Counted from the first letter of the stretch, positions 1 through 5,843 are shown. The stretch is DNA of 7,144 nucleotides from Acidobacteriota bacterium (GCA_021809235.1 JAKBAG010000160.1:1-7144); one strand, 5' to 3'. A program made the numbers and translations. The notes: a model not told the origin generated them from the sequence alone.

Positions 1-1
1 C

Positions 2-502
2 GGTCATGACTTTCTGACAACCGACCCGACCGAAATGGACAACAGCGAGGCCGAAACCGAAAGCAGCCAATCCGTCGCAGACCAACAACAGGCCCAACAG
101 CAGAATAACGAAATCGCCGGACAGATCAATCACGAAACGCTGGGGATGAAGGATTCCAAAACGGAAAACGAATCCCTCGCAAGCGCCGAAGACAAAATCG
201 CCCACGTGCGCCTGAACGGAATTAAGAAGTGGGGCAGCAACGAAAAGGCCCAAAAATACGCGAGCCTCGTCTCTGCGATAGAGAATGGATCGGGATACAA
301 AATCTCACAGCAAGCGGTGGAGCAAGCCATCAGGGAAGATTCGAAGGGCATTGACCCCACTCATGGTGCGATCTTCTACAACATGCGCACCGTGGGCCAA
401 TTCAAACATGGTGGCCGCTTTCAAGGGCAGAAAATCCACACATACTCAGGGCCTTACATCTCAAAAGGTCCGTACAAATACATAATGACTTACGGACCGT
501 AG
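2..502 (+). CDS. C-terminal tip of a probable Rhs-type polymorphic toxin, SleB-like end (5' truncated by window)
   Basis: The frame is open to the left edge (it reads GHDFLTTDPTEMD before the first ATG at 35), so this is the end of a longer gene and not a 155-residue protein. TDPTEMD resembles the TDPTGxD that closes many Rhs/YD cores. A Gln-rich linker (DQQQAQQQNN) follows, then a distinct terminal domain. Residues below count from the ATG at 35. The pattern of HETLGM (E34), KIAHVRLNGIKKWG (54-67) and DPTHGAIFYNMRT (107-119) recalls SleB/CwlJ-type cell-wall hydrolases, which have a catalytic Glu, an A.V.LNR helix and a DPT.GA..F motif. E34 is therefore the likely catalytic residue, and peptidoglycan the likely target. 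The tip ends GPYKYIMTYGP. The next gene begins 25 bp later and encodes a secreted protein, as expected for immunity to a periplasmic toxin. The hydrolase assignment is by motif resemblance only; the domain could be a different toxin fold or a non-toxic Rhs tail. Confidence 0.6.
   Translation, partial: GHDFLTTDPTEMDNSEAETESSQSVADQQQAQQQNNEIAGQINHETLGMKDSKTENESLASAEDKIAHVRLNGIKKWGSNEKAQKYASLVSAIENGSGYKISQQAVEQAIREDSKGIDPTHGAIFYNMRTVGQFKHGGRFQGQKIHTYSGPYISKGPYKYIMTYGP
90..105 (+). repeat. Linker repeat, copy 1 (16 bp exact)
   Basis: AGGCCCAACAGCAGAA lies in the Gln-rich linker just before the toxin tip and encodes part of QAQQQN. The same 16 bases recur at 1135-1150 in the same codon phase (KAQQQN), 1045 bp downstream. 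It is the likely recombination point for exchanging C-terminal tips. Confidence 0.8.
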
Positions 503-514
503 GCCGAATAAGCC

Positions 515-520
515 AGGAGG
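515..520 (+). promoter_or_regulatory. Ribosome binding site for the secreted protein at 528
   Basis: AGGAGG, 7 bases before the ATG at 528, is a near-perfect Shine-Dalgarno. It fixes the start at 528 despite the long hydrophilic N-terminus before the signal sequence. It lies just after the stop of the toxin tip, which suggests coupled expression of toxin and putative immunity gene. Confidence 0.75.
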
Positions 521-527
521 AGATCGT

Positions 528-1121
528 ATGCGGAAACTGGTTGCATCTACGACTCAGCATCGCGCCGACAAGAAGACAGTACGGCGCTCGCTTGACCAGC
601 ACAGTGTGAGCCCCATCGTTATGGCTCTCCTTTTCGTGGTGGCGTGTCTTCTGCCCGCCTGGACCAGCGCGCAGGCTGCCAGGACGGAGATGGGGAAAGT
701 ACCGCTCCGTCTGAAAGGAGCAGTGAACTGCTTGGTAAAAGCCAATTTCGTGCGTCAGTACGACCTGAGCTATTTAGGGCTTAAGGTCGGGGATTGGGCA
801 TGGGTACGATACCAGGTCGGGTCAATCTCTGGTGTGGGTGATACACCCGGAGTCTTCAATATCGTCGTTTACTCGCCGGATGGAAGGAAGGGGATGCTTT
901 TGTTCGCAGATCCAGGTGAGAGCGGTGGTTTCAATGCAATTATGAATGCATACCACCTTCATCGGCACGGCTCCAAATGGAGCGCTGATTACGGCAATGG
1001 AGGATATGCCATGTATAAGGCTATCGGTAAGTTCGTCACTGAGCTTTCCCATCGTCCGCGCTACAGAATCCAGCTCGCGCCGGGCGGCAATGAATGCGAA
1101 GCGGAGAAATCGCAACCCTGA
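528..1121 (+). CDS. Secreted protein, candidate periplasmic immunity protein
   Basis: I do not recognise the family. The 197-residue product has a basic N-region (1-29), a hydrophobic core (about 30-44) and a probable signal peptidase I site after AQA (residue 50). VVAC at 37-40 fits a lipobox loosely, but the residues after it are still hydrophobic, so a lipoprotein is less likely. The mature part of about 147 residues has Cys68 and Cys190, which could form one disulfide after export, and mixed beta-type segments (DWAWVRYQV, FNIVVYSPDG) rich in Trp and Tyr. A strong AGGAGG supports the ATG at 528; GTG at 606 and ATG at 621 would give a more compact signal peptide but have no such site. Its position 25 bp after a toxin tip with cell-wall-hydrolase-like motifs, together with export, makes a periplasmic immunity role the best inference. 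Nothing in the sequence alone proves binding or immunity. Confidence 0.75.
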   Translation: MRKLVASTTQHRADKKTVRRSLDQHSVSPIVMALLFVVACLLPAWTSAQAARTEMGKVPLRLKGAVNCLVKANFVRQYDLSYLGLKVGDWAWVRYQVGSISGVGDTPGVFNIVVYSPDGRKGMLLFADPGESGGFNAIMNAYHLHRHGSKWSADYGNGGYAMYKAIGKFVTELSHRPRYRIQLAPGGNECEAEKSQP

Positions 1122-1134
1122 TAAACACTGTAGA

Positions 1135-1150
1135 AGGCCCAACAGCAGAA
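1135..1150 (+). repeat. Linker repeat, copy 2 (16 bp exact)
   Basis: Identical to 90-105 and in the same codon phase (AAG GCC CAA CAG CAG AAC, KAQQQN). The frame upstream is closed at once by TAG at 1131 and TAA at 1122, so the homology to the toxin gene begins abruptly at the linker. Weaker similarity continues downstream (NEIAGQ in copy 1 against TQVAQN in copy 2). Confidence 0.8.
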
Positions 1151-1181
1151 CACACAGGTCGCTCAGAACAAGCCAAGCCAG

Positions 1182-1649
1182 TTGCCGCATGGAGGCGGTG
1201 TAGGTGTTGGTGGATCAGCTGATTTAGGCGTCGTAGCTACTGGTGCTTCCGCGACGGGATCTATAGCTGGAGGTGTGTTCTATCAACCGGGGAAAGGGGT
1301 GTCTGCTGGCGGGACAGCAACAGGTGGAGCAGTTCTATACGCAGGTAAGCACACACTCGGTGCTCCCAAGCAGGATCAAGGCCGAACAGCGAATTTAGGT
1401 GCCTACGCAGGCGCGGGGCCATTTGCATTCGTCACCAACGCAACAACTGTCAATCAGTTGTCAGGTCATTTTGCGACGACCACGTTGAATGTCGGTGTTG
1501 GACCCGTGAAGTTCTCACTCCAGCTCTCAACCGGCAACGGTATCTGGGAGTTCAGTGTCGGTCCTCCGATCCCCGTCGTAAGTCCTGGTATCGGGTTCTC
1601 GGTCTCGCACATAACAACAGAAACCTGCACAACGGGTGGAGCTTGCTAA
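1182..1649 (+). CDS. Orphan glycine-rich C-terminal toxin tip (displaced cassette)
   Basis: The frame is open from the AAG at 1134 to the TAA at 1647-1649. The first usable start codon is TTG at 1182, with no Shine-Dalgarno before it, so the stretch may be untranslated where it stands. From 1134 it begins KAQQQNTQVAQN, matching the linker of the toxin gene at the left edge. The rest is Gly/Ala/Thr/Val-rich and looks like beta hairpins. Counted from the TTG, it has a low-complexity half (1-75, VGVGGSADLGVVATGAS and similar) and a conserved-looking half (76-145: AGAGPFAFVTNATT, VGVGPVKFSLQLSTGNGIW), then a Cys-containing tail (TETCTTGGAC). I cannot name a family. The layout is that of an orphan Rhs-CT cassette: no body, linker remnant, own downstream partner. 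The membrane nature of the partner hints at a membrane-acting or pore-forming toxin. A plain degraded gene is the main alternative. Confidence 0.6.
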   Translation: MPHGGGVGVGGSADLGVVATGASATGSIAGGVFYQPGKGVSAGGTATGGAVLYAGKHTLGAPKQDQGRTANLGAYAGAGPFAFVTNATTVNQLSGHFATTTLNVGVGPVKFSLQLSTGNGIWEFSVGPPIPVVSPGIGFSVSHITTETCTTGGAC

Positions 1650-1659
1650 AGGGGGATCG

Positions 1660-1908
1660 ATGGCTCTTGATGTGATTTCTGGACGAGCTGAGTTGGCGAT
1701 TGTCATCCTGGCCCTGATAGTCGGAATCTGGACTTTTATGGACACTGACGGTGTGGCCCGACTGCTGGTTGCTCCGTATGGATGGTGGCCTTGGCATCGT
1801 CCGGTTCCGACTGTGCCAAGGTGGTTGCTGGTTTTCGTGAAGTGGGATGCCGGGATCGTGGCTCTTGGTGCGGCTCTCGTCTTGCTGGCACATCTTTTTC
1901 ACTGGTAG
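1660..1908 (+). CDS. Small two-helix membrane protein, candidate immunity protein of the orphan tip
   Basis: The 82-residue product has two hydrophobic segments, about residues 12-28 (LAIVILALIVGIWTF) and 63-80 (DAGIVALGAALVLLAHLF). A short Trp/Pro-rich connector with basic residues lies between them (GWWPWHRPVPTVPR). The ATG at 1660 is preferred because AAAGGGGG lies 4 bases before it; an in-frame GTG at 1636 would overlap the preceding frame and has no better site. It begins 10 bp after the stop of the orphan tip, so the two form one cassette. Known immunity proteins to pore-forming colicins are integral inner-membrane proteins, so a membrane immunity partner is reasonable, but this is inferred from position and topology only. 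I see no family signature. Confidence 0.65.
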   Translation: MALDVISGRAELAIVILALIVGIWTFMDTDGVARLLVAPYGWWPWHRPVPTVPRWLLVFVKWDAGIVALGAALVLLAHLFHW

Positions 1909-1983
1909 CTGAGGCCGCAACTTGGCTTCCTGTGCTGAGTCTGTGGCCTACTCTGGCAGCGGTGGCGGGTCCAGTGAAGAGCA

Positions 1984-1999
1984 ACGCCGCCTGCGGCGT
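1984..1999. repeat. Perfect inverted repeat, 7-bp arms
   Basis: ACGCCGC and GCGGCGT are separated by only CT. It lies 75 bp after the small membrane-protein gene. There is no T-run after it, so a terminator role is weak. Confidence 0.55.
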
Positions 2000-2036
2000 C
2001 GGGAGGGTAGGGACACGTCACCCCCGAATGGGAGCT

Positions 2037-2062
2037 GCAGAGTTACCGTGCGGTAACTCTGC
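2037..2062. repeat. Perfect inverted repeat, 12-bp arms
   Basis: GCAGAGTTACCG (2037-2048) and CGGTAACTCTGC (2051-2062) are separated by TG. This is the longest perfect palindrome in the window. Its centre GTTACCG/CGGTAAC recurs in the hairpin at 2179-2202. It could be a cruciform, a hairpin or a dimeric protein site. Confidence 0.75.
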
Positions 2063-2100
2063 GGGAACGCTTGCGGAATCAGTGCCATGCAGCGCGCGAC

Positions 2101-2132
2101 CGCATAAACACTGGGGTTTCCGTGTTTACGCG
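2101..2132. repeat. Inverted repeat, 11-bp arms with one mismatch
   Basis: CGCATAAACAC (2101-2111) pairs with GTGTTTACGCG (2122-2132), with one A-C mismatch and a 10-base loop. It is AT-richer than its surroundings. Confidence 0.6.
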
Positions 2133-2178
2133 CGTCAACGCGAGCGGAATCAGCGAGTTCAATGCAAAATGGCCGGTT

Positions 2179-2202
2179 CGCGGTTACCGGCGCGGTAACG
2201 CG
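2179..2202. repeat. Inverted repeat sharing the GTTACCG/CGGTAAC core
   Basis: GTTACCG (2183-2189) and CGGTAAC (2193-2199) flank GCG. The stem extends by CGC/GCG past a single bulged G at 2182. The core is the same as in the palindrome at 2037-2062. Confidence 0.6.
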
Positions 2203-2308
2203 CGGTTGCTGCGGCGTGAACGTGTTGAAAGCAAAGGACCGGGGCGGAATGGGCGTCCCGGCGCGCTTCGCGCGAGTAGCCTCCGCTGCGGTGGCCGTCA
2301 AGGGGCAG

Positions 2309-2326
2309 GCCCGCTTCGCGGCGGGC
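2309..2326. repeat. GC-rich hairpin, 6-bp arms
   Basis: GCCCGC (2309-2314) and GCGGGC (2321-2326) enclose TTCGCG. Two related compact palindromes lie just to the left: CGCGC-TTC-GCGCG at 2262-2274 and a near-palindrome at 2279-2295. Confidence 0.5.
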
Positions 2327-2344
2327 AAATAGCGCCGACCTAGA

Positions 2345-2377
2345 CTGCCGGGCACTTGGATGGGAGATGCCCGGCAG
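2345..2377 (-). terminator. Hairpin downstream of gpmI, possible U-less terminator
   Basis: CTGCCGGGCA (2345-2354) and TGCCCGGCAG (2368-2377) form a perfect 10-bp stem with a 13-base loop. It lies 35 bp past the gpmI stop in the direction of gpmI transcription. No T-run follows on the minus strand (TCTAGG), so intrinsic termination is doubtful. It may protect the 3' end or act with Rho. Confidence 0.4.
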
Positions 2378-2412
2378 CGATGGTCCGAATCCTTGGCTTC
2401 GGGAGATGTCTG

Positions 2413-4032
2413 TTATGCGGATTGGTTGATGCGAACACGCAAATCGCGCCCCGTCATTTCTACGGGTTCCTTGAGGGCGAGCAACTCGATCAGGGTTGGG
2501 CTGATGTCGCGCAGGCTGCCGTCGCTGCGCAGGGAGTAGCGATTTGCATCCTCAGCAATGTAAAGAAGCGGTACGGGATTGGTGGTGTGTGCGGTGTGCG
2601 GGCCGCCGGTCACCGGATCAATCATCTGCTCGGCATTGCCATGATCGGCGGTAATCAGCCATGCGCCATTGTGTTCGCGCAGAGCCTTGTAAATGCGCCC
2701 GAGCTGCGCGTCCACCGCCTCCACTGCCTGGATGGTTGGCTGCAGCTTGCCACTGTGGCCCACCATGTCGGCGTTGGCAAAGTTGGCAATCACCAGATCG
2801 AATGCCGTGTCGGAGATTGCCTTCACGATGGTATCTCCAATGCCTTCAGCAGACATTTCAGGCGCCAGATCGTAGGTGGCTACCTTCTGCGAGGGAATGA
2901 GTACGCGATCCTCGCCAGGGAACGGGGTTTCAATTCCGCCGTTGAAGAAGTAGGTCACGTGCGCATACTTCTCCGTTTCCGCCACGCGCAGGTTGCGCAG
3001 TTGCGCGGAGCCAAGGACGTTTGCAAGCAGGTTGTCCATTGACTCCGGCAGGATGATGAGCGGCAGTTGGTAAGCCTTGTCATACTGCGTCATGCAGACG
3101 TAGGTAAGGCCTTTGGGAATCTCATGGCGGGGAATGGTCTCATCGAGCGACTCCCAGGAGTCGAGATTCCGTCCACCTTCGCTGTTCAGCCCGCTTTCGC
3201 GCGCCAGGACGCGGGTAATCTGACGGGCGCGGTCGGCGCGGAAGTTGAAGTTGATGCAGACGTCCTCATCGCGAATGACACCCTGTGGCTTGCCGGTGGC
3301 ATCGGTGACGACAAAGGGGATGGTGAATTCGTCGGTGACTCCGTTGCTGTAGCGCTCCCGGAGCAGGGCCAGAGGGTCTGCCGTGGAGCCGCCTTCGGCG
3401 CGTCCGTGCACTATGGCTTCAAAGGCCTTGCGTTCGCGGTCCCATTTCCGGTCGCGATCCATGGCGTAGTAGCGACCACTGACCGAGGCCAGCTTGCCGA
3501 CTCCGTACTCTGCCATGCGCGCCTGCAGCTTTTCCAGGTAGCCAACCCCGGAGGTCGGCAGGGTATCGCGTCCATCCAGAAAGGCATGGACAAAGACGCG
3601 GGTCACGCCGTGGGCCCTGGCCGCGCGCAGCAGTGCGTAGAGGTGTTCCTGGTGGGAGTGTACGCCGCCATCGGAGACCAATCCGATCAGGTGGAGTTGG
3701 CGCTCCTGCTCGCGTGCCCGCTGCATGGCAGCAGCGATGGGAGGATGGCTGGTGAAGGCATCGCGGGCAATCAGATCATCGATGCGTGTGATGTCCATGC
3801 GGACTACGCGGCCGGCGCCGATATTCAGGTGGCCCACCTCACTGTTACCCATCTGGCCATCGGGCAGCCCGACAAAGTGCTCCGAAGCACGGATCAGGGT
3901 GTGGGGATACTCGGCCATCAGCTTGTCATAGGTGGGTTTGCGCGCCAGAGCAATAGCGTTGGCTTCGGTCTTGTCACTGTGCCCCCATCCATCGAGGATG
4001 GTCAGCAACACGGGGCGTCGTTTCTGTGCCAC
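2413..4032 (-). CDS. gpmI: 2,3-bisphosphoglycerate-independent phosphoglycerate mutase
   Basis: Cytosolic enzyme that interconverts 3- and 2-phosphoglycerate in glycolysis and gluconeogenesis, using two metal ions (Mn2+ in characterised homologues) and a phosphoserine intermediate. The 539-residue length is slightly above the usual 510-520. Family residues are all visible: Asp14 in LDGWG, the catalytic Ser64 in MGNSEVGHLNIGAGR, His125 in DGGVHSH, FLDGRD (151-156), Arg187 and Arg193 in SGRYYAMDRDRKWDR, Arg265 and Arg268 in NFRADRAR, Lys355, Asp422 and His426 in ADMVGH, Asp463-His464 in TADHGN, and His482 in PHTAHT. The start is GTG at 4032, with GAGAAGGA at 4043-4050 as ribosome binding site. 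It lies 105 bp after eno on the same strand, whose product takes the 2-phosphoglycerate made here, but a terminator stands between them. Expression may depend on read-through or on a promoter I could not identify in 4033-4109. Confidence 0.97.
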   Translation of the reverse strand: MAQKRRPVLLTILDGWGHSDKTEANAIALARKPTYDKLMAEYPHTLIRASEHFVGLPDGQMGNSEVGHLNIGAGRVVRMDITRIDDLIARDAFTSHPPIAAAMQRAREQERQLHLIGLVSDGGVHSHQEHLYALLRAARAHGVTRVFVHAFLDGRDTLPTSGVGYLEKLQARMAEYGVGKLASVSGRYYAMDRDRKWDRERKAFEAIVHGRAEGGSTADPLALLRERYSNGVTDEFTIPFVVTDATGKPQGVIRDEDVCINFNFRADRARQITRVLARESGLNSEGGRNLDSWESLDETIPRHEIPKGLTYVCMTQYDKAYQLPLIILPESMDNLLANVLGSAQLRNLRVAETEKYAHVTYFFNGGIETPFPGEDRVLIPSQKVATYDLAPEMSAEGIGDTIVKAISDTAFDLVIANFANADMVGHSGKLQPTIQAVEAVDAQLGRIYKALREHNGAWLITADHGNAEQMIDPVTGGPHTAHTTNPVPLLYIAEDANRYSLRSDGSLRDISPTLIELLALKEPVEMTGRDLRVRINQSA

Positions 4033-4109
4033 GGCGAAATGGTCCTTCTCTGGGGAATGTTTGGAACGGTTGGATGACGGGAGGCTTGGGATAGCAAGCG
4101 CAAAGAAAA

Positions 4110-4131
4110 CAGGCTCCGTTGCCGGAGCCTG
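4110..4131 (-). terminator. Intrinsic terminator of eno
   Basis: On the minus strand a perfect 9-bp stem (CAGGCTCCG / CGGAGCCTG) closes a GCAA tetraloop of the stable GNRA class. It is followed at once by TTTTCTTT. It begins 6 bp after the eno stop codon. This is a textbook Rho-independent terminator placed between eno and gpmI. Confidence 0.9.
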
Positions 4132-4137
4132 CGGGAA

Positions 4138-5430
4138 TTATGCGCTGTAGTTGAGACTTTCCAGCCCCAGGAAGCTGGCTCCCTGGCCAAGTTCTTCCTC
4201 GATTCGCAACAACTGGTTGTACTTGGCGATGCGGTCGGTGCGGCTGGCGGAGCCTGTCTTGATCTGCCCGGCACCGGTGGCGACGGCAAAGTCGGCGATG
4301 AACGTATCTTCAGTTTCGCCGGAGCGATGGCTGATGATGCTGGTGTAGCCGTAGCGGCGTCCCAGCTCAATCGCCTCGCAAGTCTCGGTGACGGTGCCAA
4401 TCTGGTTGAGCTTGATCAGGATGGAGTTGCCGACTCCCTCGTCGATGCCGCGCTGCAGGCGCTTGACGTTGGTCACGAAAAGATCATCGCCCACAAGCTG
4501 AATCTTGTTGCCCAGCTTGTCGGTGAGGATGCGCCAGCCTTCCCAGTCATCTTCGGCCAGGCCGTCTTCCAGGCTCACGATCGGGAACTGGCGGACCCAG
4601 TCGGCATAGAAATCAACCATCTGTTCGCTGCTCAGTTCGCGCTTGTCGCTCTTTTTGAAGACGTACTTCGCCTTTTCCTTGTCATAGAACTCGCTCGATG
4701 CCGGATCGAGAGCAATGCAGATGTCCTGACCGGGCTTGTAGCCTGCCAGAGTGATGGCCTCGAGGATGACTTCAATGGCTTCCGTGTTCGATGTCAGGGA
4801 AGGGGCAAAACCGCCTTCATCTCCGACGGCCGTCGAATAGCCCTTCTTCTTGAGCACACTTTTCAGGGCGTGGAAGGTTTCCGTTCCCCAGCGCAGGGCG
4901 TCAGCAAAACGCTCGGCACCGACTGGCATGACCATGAACTCCTGAAAGTCCACGCTGGAGTCCGCATGGGCACCGCCGTTGAGCACGTTCATCATGGGCG
5001 TGGGCAGCAGGCAGGCATTTGATCCACCGAGATAGCGGTAGAGGGGAAGCTCCAGTGTCTGGGCAGCGGCGCGAGCTGTGGCCATGGAGACGGCGAGAAT
5101 TGCATTGGCGCCCAGGCGGGATTTATTCGGCGTGCCATCCAGCGCAATCATCGTGGCATCCAGAAGCCGCTGGTTGGTGGCGTCAAAACCCTCCAGTTCC
5201 GGGGCAATGATGGATTCCACATTTTCTACAGCCTGCAGAACGCCCTTGCCGAGGAAGACACTCTTGTCGCCGTCGCGAAGCTCCACGGCCTCATGCTCAC
5301 CTGTGGAGGCACCCGAGGGAACTGCGGCACGACCCATGGCGCCGCTTTCCAGAATCACATCCGCTTCGACGGTGGGGTTTCCGCGGGAGTCCAGGATTTC
5401 GCGCGCGTGAATTTCAACAATCTCTGTCAT
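4138..5430 (-). CDS. eno: Enolase (phosphopyruvate hydratase)
   Basis: Interconverts 2-phosphoglycerate and phosphoenolpyruvate with Mg2+; cytosolic. The 430-residue length is normal for bacteria. Visible family residues are SGASTGEHEA with the loop Ser42, the substrate-site His155 in NGGAHADSSVDFQEFM, Glu205 in GDEGGFAP, metal ligands Asp242 (ALDPASSEF), Glu288 (SLEDG) and Asp315 (GDDLFVTN), the catalytic base Lys340 in ILIKLNQIGT, His368-Arg369-Ser370 in the signature SHRSGETED, and Lys391. The start ATG at 5430 gives the standard N-terminus MTEIVEIHAREILDSRGNPT and has AGGA 5 bases upstream. The frame stays open for 56 more codons to 5598, but that extension is not enolase-like. The gene ends in a strong intrinsic terminator, with gpmI downstream. 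In many bacteria enolase also joins the RNA degradosome; nothing here shows whether that holds. Confidence 0.98.
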   Translation of the reverse strand: MTEIVEIHAREILDSRGNPTVEADVILESGAMGRAAVPSGASTGEHEAVELRDGDKSVFLGKGVLQAVENVESIIAPELEGFDATNQRLLDATMIALDGTPNKSRLGANAILAVSMATARAAAQTLELPLYRYLGGSNACLLPTPMMNVLNGGAHADSSVDFQEFMVMPVGAERFADALRWGTETFHALKSVLKKKGYSTAVGDEGGFAPSLTSNTEAIEVILEAITLAGYKPGQDICIALDPASSEFYDKEKAKYVFKKSDKRELSSEQMVDFYADWVRQFPIVSLEDGLAEDDWEGWRILTDKLGNKIQLVGDDLFVTNVKRLQRGIDEGVGNSILIKLNQIGTVTETCEAIELGRRYGYTSIISHRSGETEDTFIADFAVATGAGQIKTGSASRTDRIAKYNQLLRIEEELGQGASFLGLESLNYSA

Positions 5431-5570
5431 TTTTGTCCTCGCAATATGGTGACGCAACCGGTCGTTTAATTTTGGTCGTCGATCTACAGCGAGAGCTTCG
5501 CCGGCTGCGCTTTGGATGCTGGTCAATAGCTCTGGCAATTGCAGATTCCCCTGAATATCCGTGCATCTGC

Positions 5571-5579
5571 ATTCTAGCA
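5571..5579 (-). promoter_or_regulatory. Possible extended -10 promoter for eno
   Basis: Read on the minus strand, TGCTAGAAT is an extended -10 (TGn plus TAGAAT, 5 of 6 to TATAAT). There is no good -35 hexamer 17 bases upstream, which extended -10 promoters can tolerate. It would give an eno leader of about 130 bases. This is the best of several weak candidates. Confidence 0.3.
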
Positions 5580-5733
5580 AATGGACGAGAGATACCATGC
5601 AGCCGTGTCCCAGAGTGGATGGGCGCCTGCAAGGCTGCAGGAGGCGGTAGGGCGGGCATGGAACGGGCAGCCGACTGCTGCCGGAAACGGACAGATGTTA
5701 ACGCTTGTGATTCGTAACCCGGGCGATGCCGAA

Positions 5734-5761
5734 GGAGAAATCCGAAGCGGATCCGTTCTCC
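5734..5761. repeat. Bulged inverted repeat upstream of the secreted protein
   Basis: GGAGAA (5734-5739) and TTCTCC (5756-5761) enclose a second stem ATCCG-AAG-CGGAT, with CCG bulged on the right side. It lies about 80 bp before the ATG at 5844 and could be a leader hairpin or a protein site. Confidence 0.4.
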
Positions 5762-5831
5762 AGGAATCCGGCCGGGGAGTAGCCTGATAGCATCCGGTGT
5801 CGTGTCTTCCCAGTACGAAGGCGGAACCGGC

Positions 5832-5837
5832 AGGAGG
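5832..5837 (+). promoter_or_regulatory. Ribosome binding site deciding the start at 5844
   Basis: AGGAGG lies 6 bases before ATG 5844. It selects this start over the in-frame GTG at 5802, which has no such site, and puts the signal sequence at the very N-terminus. Confidence 0.75.
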
Positions 5838-5843
5838 AATGCG

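Larger units (their letters stand above)
1909..2412. other. Gene-free, palindrome-rich spacer between toxin module and gpmI
   Basis: I see no convincing gene on either strand: the open frames here have no ribosome binding site and no protein-like composition. The stretch carries at least eight inverted repeats, at 1984-1999, 2037-2062, 2101-2132, 2179-2202, 2262-2274, 2279-2295, 2309-2326 and 2345-2377. It also has two direct repeats: GCGGAATCAG at 2073-2082 and 2144-2153, and an imperfect GTTnAA..GCAAA..CCGG at 2157-2176 and 2224-2242. None of the hairpins is followed by a clear T-run. It could be a REP/BIME-like mosaic, a structured RNA or the scar of a mobile element. Confidence 0.6.
5431..5843. 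other. Divergent intergenic region between eno and the secreted TrbI-like protein
   Basis: There is no supportable gene in these 413 bp. It must hold the promoters for eno (leftward) and probably for the gene at 5844 (rightward). I see one candidate eno promoter at 5571-5579 and a bulged hairpin at 5734-5761. The short frames in both directions have no ribosome binding site and no recognisable protein character. Confidence 0.6.

Noticed and set aside
1782..2198. + strand frame of 138 codons overlapping the small membrane-protein gene and the palindromes
   Set aside because: It starts inside the membrane-protein gene in another frame, runs through inverted repeats and has no ribosome binding site.
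2037..2202. CRISPR array
   Set aside because: The palindromic units differ in flanks and length and are irregularly spaced. There are no uniform repeats or spacers and no cas genes.
1909..2412. Insertion sequence or integrase attachment site at the accessory/core border
   Set aside because: There is no transposase or integrase frame, no tRNA and no matching terminal repeats with target duplications in the window.
3067..4077. Long + strand frame of 336 codons opposite gpmI
   Set aside because: It is antisense to the fully conserved gpmI, and its composition is explained by codon bias on the other strand.
4327..5022. + strand frame of 231 codons opposite eno
   Set aside because: It is the shadow of enolase codons with no start signal or recognisable domain.
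5431..5598. 56-codon in-frame N-terminal extension of enolase
   Set aside because: The extension is not enolase-like and has no ribosome binding site. ATG 5430 has AGGA upstream and gives the standard enolase N-terminus.
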